64,000 nucleotides of DNA from Pseudarthrobacter sp. W1I19 (GTDB lineage Bacteria > Actinomycetota > Actinomycetes > Actinomycetales > Micrococcaceae), in NCBI RefSeq assembly GCF_030817835.1, contig NZ_JAUSZR010000001.1:3410001-3474000 (forward strand). Direction: 5' to 3'. The notes beneath the pieces are model-generated. The model had not been told where the DNA came from. It made no database searches and saw only the letters and a list, made by a program, of their open reading frames with translations. Below, one piece after another: positions 60,812-64,000 of the stretch. A program made the position numbers and the translations under genes. The number at the start of each line of letters is the position of its first letter. Position 1 is the first letter of the stretch.

Positions 60812-63139
60812 CTACCCCGCGGCTGTTGGCTCCTCTTCGAGTACCAGGACCGGCTCGAGCTTCACGATCACGGCCTTGGATGCGGGCGTCTGACTGCCCT
60901 CGGCCACGCTTTCCAGCGGCACCAGGACGTTGGCCTCCGGGTAGTAGGCGGCGGCGCACCCGCGGGCCGTAGGGTAGGACACCACGCGGTAGCCCCTCAG
61001 GACCCGCTCCGCGTTGTCCGGATACACGCCCCAGATATCTACGTGCTGGCCGTCCTCCAGCCCCAGATCGGTGAGGTCTGCTGGGTTCACGAACACCACC
61101 TCGCGGCCCTTCTTGATGCCCCTGTAGCGGTCGTTGTGGCCGTAGATGGTGGTGTTGAACTGGTCGTGCGAGCGCATGCTTTGCAGGATCAGGGTGCCGG
61201 CCGGCCGTTCCACGTGTTCGAGTTCATTCACGGTAAGAATGGCCTTGCCCGTGGGGGTGTTGAAGGTGCGCGAGTCCCTGGGCCCGTTGGGCAGGATGAA
61301 GCCGCCCTCCTGCCTGATCTTCCGGTTGTAGTCCTCGCAGCCCACCACCACGCGGGAGATGTGCTCCCGGATGAGGTCGTAGTTCTTTTCGAAGCCTGCC
61401 CAGTCAGCGGCGATCCGGTCGCCCAGAACCCGGCGCGCCAGCCGGCTGACGATCGCCACTTCGGAGAGCAGTCCCGGCGCCACCGGCTCCACGGTTCCGT
61501 GGGAGGCGTGGACGGCGCAAACAGTGTCCTCCACCGAAACAAACTGCGGGCCGGATTCCTGGCGGTCGATCTCGGTGCGCCCCAGCGTGGGCAGGATCAG
61601 GGCCTCGGCGCCGGTCACGGCGTGGGAGTGGTTGAGCTTGGTGGAAATCTGGACCGACAGTTCGGTGCTCTCCATCGCCGCTTCAGCAGCGTGGGTGTCC
61701 GACATGGCGCCCACGAAGTTGCCGCCCAGCCCCACAAAAACCTTGATGCCGCCGTCGCGCATCTGTCGGATGGTCTCCACGGCGTCCGCTCCGTGCTCCC
61801 GGGGCGGTTCGAAGCTGAACTCCTTGCCGAGCGCATCCAGGAACGCAGGCGGCATCTGCTCCCAGATGCCCATGGTGCGGTCCCCCTGGACGTTGCTGTG
61901 TCCACGGATGGGCGAGGCGCCGGCGCCGGGTTTGCCGATGTTGCCCCGGAGCAGCAGCAGGTTGATGATCTCCTTGATGGTGGCCACGGCTTTTTTGTGC
62001 TGCGTGATGCCCATGGCCCAGGTGATGATTACTTTGTCTGCCTGCAGGTAGCGGTCCGCCAGTTCGTCGATTTCCTCCGAACGCAGCCCTGTGGCCTCAA
62101 GGACGGTGGCTTCGTCCAGGGTGGCGAGGTGTGCCTTCAGTTCTTCAAGCCCCTGGCAGTGCTCCTCCAGGAACTGATGGTCCAGCACGGTGCCCGGTGC
62201 CGCGGCTTCGGCGGCCAGGACCCGCTTGGAGACCGCCTGCAGCAGCGCCATGTCCCCGCCGAGCCGGATCTGCAGGAACTGGTCAGCCAGGTCCGTTCCG
62301 TGGCCGATGATGCCCTTCACCCGCTGCGGATTCTTGTAGCGCATCAGGCCCGCCTCCGGCAGCGGGTTGACTGCAACGATCTGCGCGCCGGCGTCCTTGG
62401 CTTCCTCCAGTGCGGTGAGCATCCGAGGATGGTTGGTCCCAGGGTTCTGCCCCAGGATGATGATCAGGTCAGCTTTTTCGAAGTCGTTGTAGGAGACCGT
62501 GGCCTTGCCCACGCCGATGGTCTGGCCCATGGCCCAGCCGGAGGATTCGTGGCACATGTTGGAGCAGTCCGGCAGGTTGTTGGTGCCGTATCCGCGAATG
62601 AACAGCTGGTACAGGAACGCTGCCTCGTTGGACGTGCGGCCGCTGGTGTAGAAGGCTGCCCGGTCAGGGCTTGGCAAGGAATTGAGCTTGTCCGCGATGA
62701 TGCCGAACGCCTCGTCCCAGCCCACCGGCCGGTAATGGTCCTCGCCGGCCGGTTTGTACACGGGTTCGGTCAGGCGCCCCTGCATCCCCAGCCAGTACTC
62801 TGACCTTTCCCGCAGTTCGCTGACGGGATGCTCGGCCCAGAACTCCGATGAGACCACTACCGGGGTGGCTTCCCAGGTGACAGCCTTGGCGCCGTTCTCA
62901 CAGAATTCGAACGTCTTGCGGTGGCCCGGGTCCGGCCACGCACAGCTCATACAGTCAAAACCGTCCTTCTGGTTCAGCGCCAGCAGGGTTTTCCTGGACC
63001 GCTCCAGGCCCATGTGCTCCAGCGCAGGCTTCATGGAGTGATAGACACCGGGGACTCCGGCGGCCCAGGTTTTGGGGTGTCCGGTCACCTCAAGTTCGGA
63101 CTCGTCTGCCTCTTCAACCTTCGGATTTTTGCGCGCCAC
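60812..63139 (-). CDS. FdhF/YdeP-family molybdopterin oxidoreductase
   Basis: 775 aa molybdopterin-bisMGD enzyme of the YdeP (FdhF-like) group. An N-terminal Cys set (C63, C66, C80 in DCMSCAWPDPG ... EFCENGAKA) suggests an iron-sulfur site. The putative Mo-ligand Cys lies in DCSNMCHESSG. Pterin-binding segments include LIIILGQNPGTNHPRML and NVQGDRTMGIWE, and the C-terminal MoCo dinucleotide domain begins near FNTPTGKAILTVNEL. The substrate is unproven; formate oxidation is the name-based guess, while YdeP is linked to acid resistance. The start is GTG at 63139, exactly behind AAGGAGG. Confidence 0.9.
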   Translation of the reverse strand: MARKNPKVEEADESELEVTGHPKTWAAGVPGVYHSMKPALEHMGLERSRKTLLALNQKDGFDCMSCAWPDPGHRKTFEFCENGAKAVTWEATPVVVSSEFWAEHPVSELRERSEYWLGMQGRLTEPVYKPAGEDHYRPVGWDEAFGIIADKLNSLPSPDRAAFYTSGRTSNEAAFLYQLFIRGYGTNNLPDCSNMCHESSGWAMGQTIGVGKATVSYNDFEKADLIIILGQNPGTNHPRMLTALEEAKDAGAQIVAVNPLPEAGLMRYKNPQRVKGIIGHGTDLADQFLQIRLGGDMALLQAVSKRVLAAEAAAPGTVLDHQFLEEHCQGLEELKAHLATLDEATVLEATGLRSEEIDELADRYLQADKVIITWAMGITQHKKAVATIKEIINLLLLRGNIGKPGAGASPIRGHSNVQGDRTMGIWEQMPPAFLDALGKEFSFEPPREHGADAVETIRQMRDGGIKVFVGLGGNFVGAMSDTHAAEAAMESTELSVQISTKLNHSHAVTGAEALILPTLGRTEIDRQESGPQFVSVEDTVCAVHASHGTVEPVAPGLLSEVAIVSRLARRVLGDRIAADWAGFEKNYDLIREHISRVVVGCEDYNRKIRQEGGFILPNGPRDSRTFNTPTGKAILTVNELEHVERPAGTLILQSMRSHDQFNTTIYGHNDRYRGIKKGREVVFVNPADLTDLGLEDGQHVDIWGVYPDNAERVLRGYRVVSYPTARGCAAAYYPEANVLVPLESVAEGSQTPASKAVIVKLEPVLVLEEEPTAAG

Positions 63140-63386
63140 GCTGCATCCTCCTTGCTTGGCCCGGTCCCGAAAATACCGTGCACCTGCCGCGGGACTGGTT
63201 CCCTTCCACAGTTGTTCACAGGTGGCCGGGAAGTCAAGGACGCGGGCGCCGGATGTGGATAACAGGAGCGCTCGACTTGTCCACATAGCCTGCGGACGGT
63301 GACCACGTTGTGTCCGGGCCGCGCTAGGCTGGTTACCTCGGCTGAAGCAAGCGGCCGCAGGATCCACCGTTGCGGAGCCGCTCCCT
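63140..63386. other. divergent control region between FdhF/YdeP and RecQ genes
   Basis: 247 bp without a gene. It contains three DnaA-box-like 9-mers at 63212-63220, 63254-63262 and 63277-63285, listed separately. The promoter of each flanking gene must lie here; no clear -10/-35 pair was identified. Confidence 0.5.
63212..63285. promoter_or_regulatory. cluster of three DnaA-box-like sequences
   Basis: TTGTTCACA (63212-63220), TGTGGATAA (63254-63262, the complement of TTATCCACA) and TTGTCCACA (63277-63285). The last is the actinobacterial consensus DnaA box and the second is the E. coli one. The second and third face each other. Binding by DnaA is inferred. Confidence 0.5.
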
Positions 63387-64000
63387 ATGCCCGACGATCG
63401 TGCCCTCGCCGCCCTGGCGGCCTCTTCCTTCTCCCTGCCCCGCCTCCGCGACGGCCAGCTGGCCGGAATGGCTGCCCTCGCAGGCGGCCGCGATGTCCTC
63501 GCGGTGATGCCCACCGGCTACGGCAAATCTGCTGTCTACCAGGTCGCGGCCCTGCACCTGAAAAACACGACGGGACGTCCCGCCGTCGTGGTTTCACCCC
63601 TCATTGCCCTGCAGGAAGACCAGCTGGACGGGCTGGCCGCGGATCTTGGTGCGGATGCCGCCGTCGCGATCAATTCCTCCCGTAGCGACGCGGAACTGGA
63701 AGCCGCGTGGCAGGCGGTTGAGAACGGCAGGGCCAGCTTCCTGTTCCTCGCCCCCGAACAGCTCGCCAAGCAGGAGACCCTGGACCGGATCGCGGACCTG
63801 GAGATCTCCATGTTCGTGGTGGACGAGGCCCACTGCGTATCCTCCTGGGGGCACGATTTCCGCCCCGACTACCTCAACCTTGGCAGCGTCCGTGAGCGCC
63901 TGGGCAACCCGCCGGTGGCAGCACTGACCGCCACTGCATCCCCGCCGGTGCGCGACGAGATCGCTGAACGGCTGCGTATGGAGGACCCGCTGGTCCTGGT
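63387..64000 (+). CDS. RecQ-family ATP-dependent DNA helicase (partial, runs off the window)
   Basis: The first 204 codons are present. The helicase motifs are in order: Q-motif region [15 protein letters not shown], Walker [11 protein letters not shown] (41-50), motif Ia [11 protein letters not shown], Walker [20 protein letters not shown] (144-162) and motif III ALTATAS. The DEAH box with [13 protein letters not shown] is diagnostic of RecQ. It unwinds DNA 3'-5' in recombination and fork repair. The ATG at 63387 is behind GGAGC. The C-terminal part lies outside the window, so the RQC/HRDC content is unknown. Confidence 0.92.
   Translation, partial: MPDDRALAALAASSFSLPRLRDGQLAGMAALAGGRDVLAVMPTGYGKSAVYQVAALHLKNTTGRPAVVVSPLIALQEDQLDGLAADLGADAAVAINSSRSDAELEAAWQAVENGRASFLFLAPEQLAKQETLDRIADLEISMFVVDEAHCVSSWGHDFRPDYLNLGSVRERLGNPPVAALTATASPPVRDEIAERLRMEDPLVL

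Noticed and set aside
61043..62803. 586-aa open frame on the plus strand opposite the FdhF/YdeP gene
   Set aside because: Antisense shadow; no domain, no ribosome site, and the other strand carries all molybdopterin motifs.

Overview
The window is a GC-rich actinobacterial chromosome segment, most likely from an Arthrobacter/Pseudarthrobacter-type member of the Micrococcaceae. The evidence is the base composition, frequent GTG and TTG starts behind AGGAGG-type ribosome sites, a DUF222/HNH protein of the kind that is multi-copy in these genomes, Excalibur-domain exported proteins, and intergenic repeats built on TTGAGCTTGTCGAAA. No rRNA, tRNA, CRISPR array, insertion sequence or phage gene was recognised. 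The taxonomic call is an inference from gene content.

Layout. 0-9 kb holds housekeeping and stress-type genes: cupin, DUF1295 membrane protein, methyltransferase, FAD dehydrogenase, a broken surface beta-propeller, a CNNM/CorC transporter and a PRC-barrel/DUF2382 stress protein. 8.3-13.5 kb is a catabolic unit: an RpiR regulator diverges from an MFS-GAF-amidohydrolase operon, with a LuxR regulator convergent to it. 13.6-26.9 kb is a mosaic of small genes, including an adjacent pair of exported Excalibur proteins (one a DUF1524 nuclease), a 48-bp tandem repeat beside a DUF222/HNH gene, a Tat-exported amidohydrolase, a DUF2975/XRE pair behind a palindrome, and a MarR-MFS operon.

26.9-38.5 kb is the clearest system: a sulfoglycolytic Embden-Meyerhof-Parnas (sulfo-EMP) locus for sulfoquinovose. 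The isomerase (YihS-like), kinase (YihV-like) and aldolase (YihT-like) are close enough to recall by sequence. They sit with a sugar ABC importer, an aldehyde dehydrogenase suited to sulfolactaldehyde, a TauE/SafE exporter, a DeoR regulator (as in E. coli) and a Gfo/Idh/MocA protein that probably is the NAD-dependent sulfoquinovosidase. Two near-identical TGTTG-N6-CAACA palindromes mark the regulator promoter and the divergent main promoter. The predicted flow is sulfoquinovoside uptake, hydrolysis, isomerisation, phosphorylation, cleavage to DHAP and sulfolactaldehyde, oxidation to sulfolactate and export.

38.7-44.2 kb has an MscS channel, an ArsR-AHSA1 fusion regulator, an MFS pump, a serine hydrolase and small genes. 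44.2-60.2 kb is a second sugar locus of unknown substrate: a GH133-like debranching enzyme, two GH63/MGH-like hydrolases, a TIM-barrel isomerase/epimerase, a zinc dehydrogenase, a ROK kinase, a long mannose-6-phosphate isomerase, a GDSL esterase, a MalFG-type ABC importer and a ROK repressor. Its LacI regulator carries an in-frame amber stop. 60.3-64 kb holds DUF6457, an FdhF/YdeP molybdoenzyme and the start of a RecQ helicase preceded by DnaA-box-like sites.

Three genes are broken by single-base lesions (4.2-5.4, 26.4-26.9 and 49.6-50.7 kb). They may be true pseudogenes or sequence errors.
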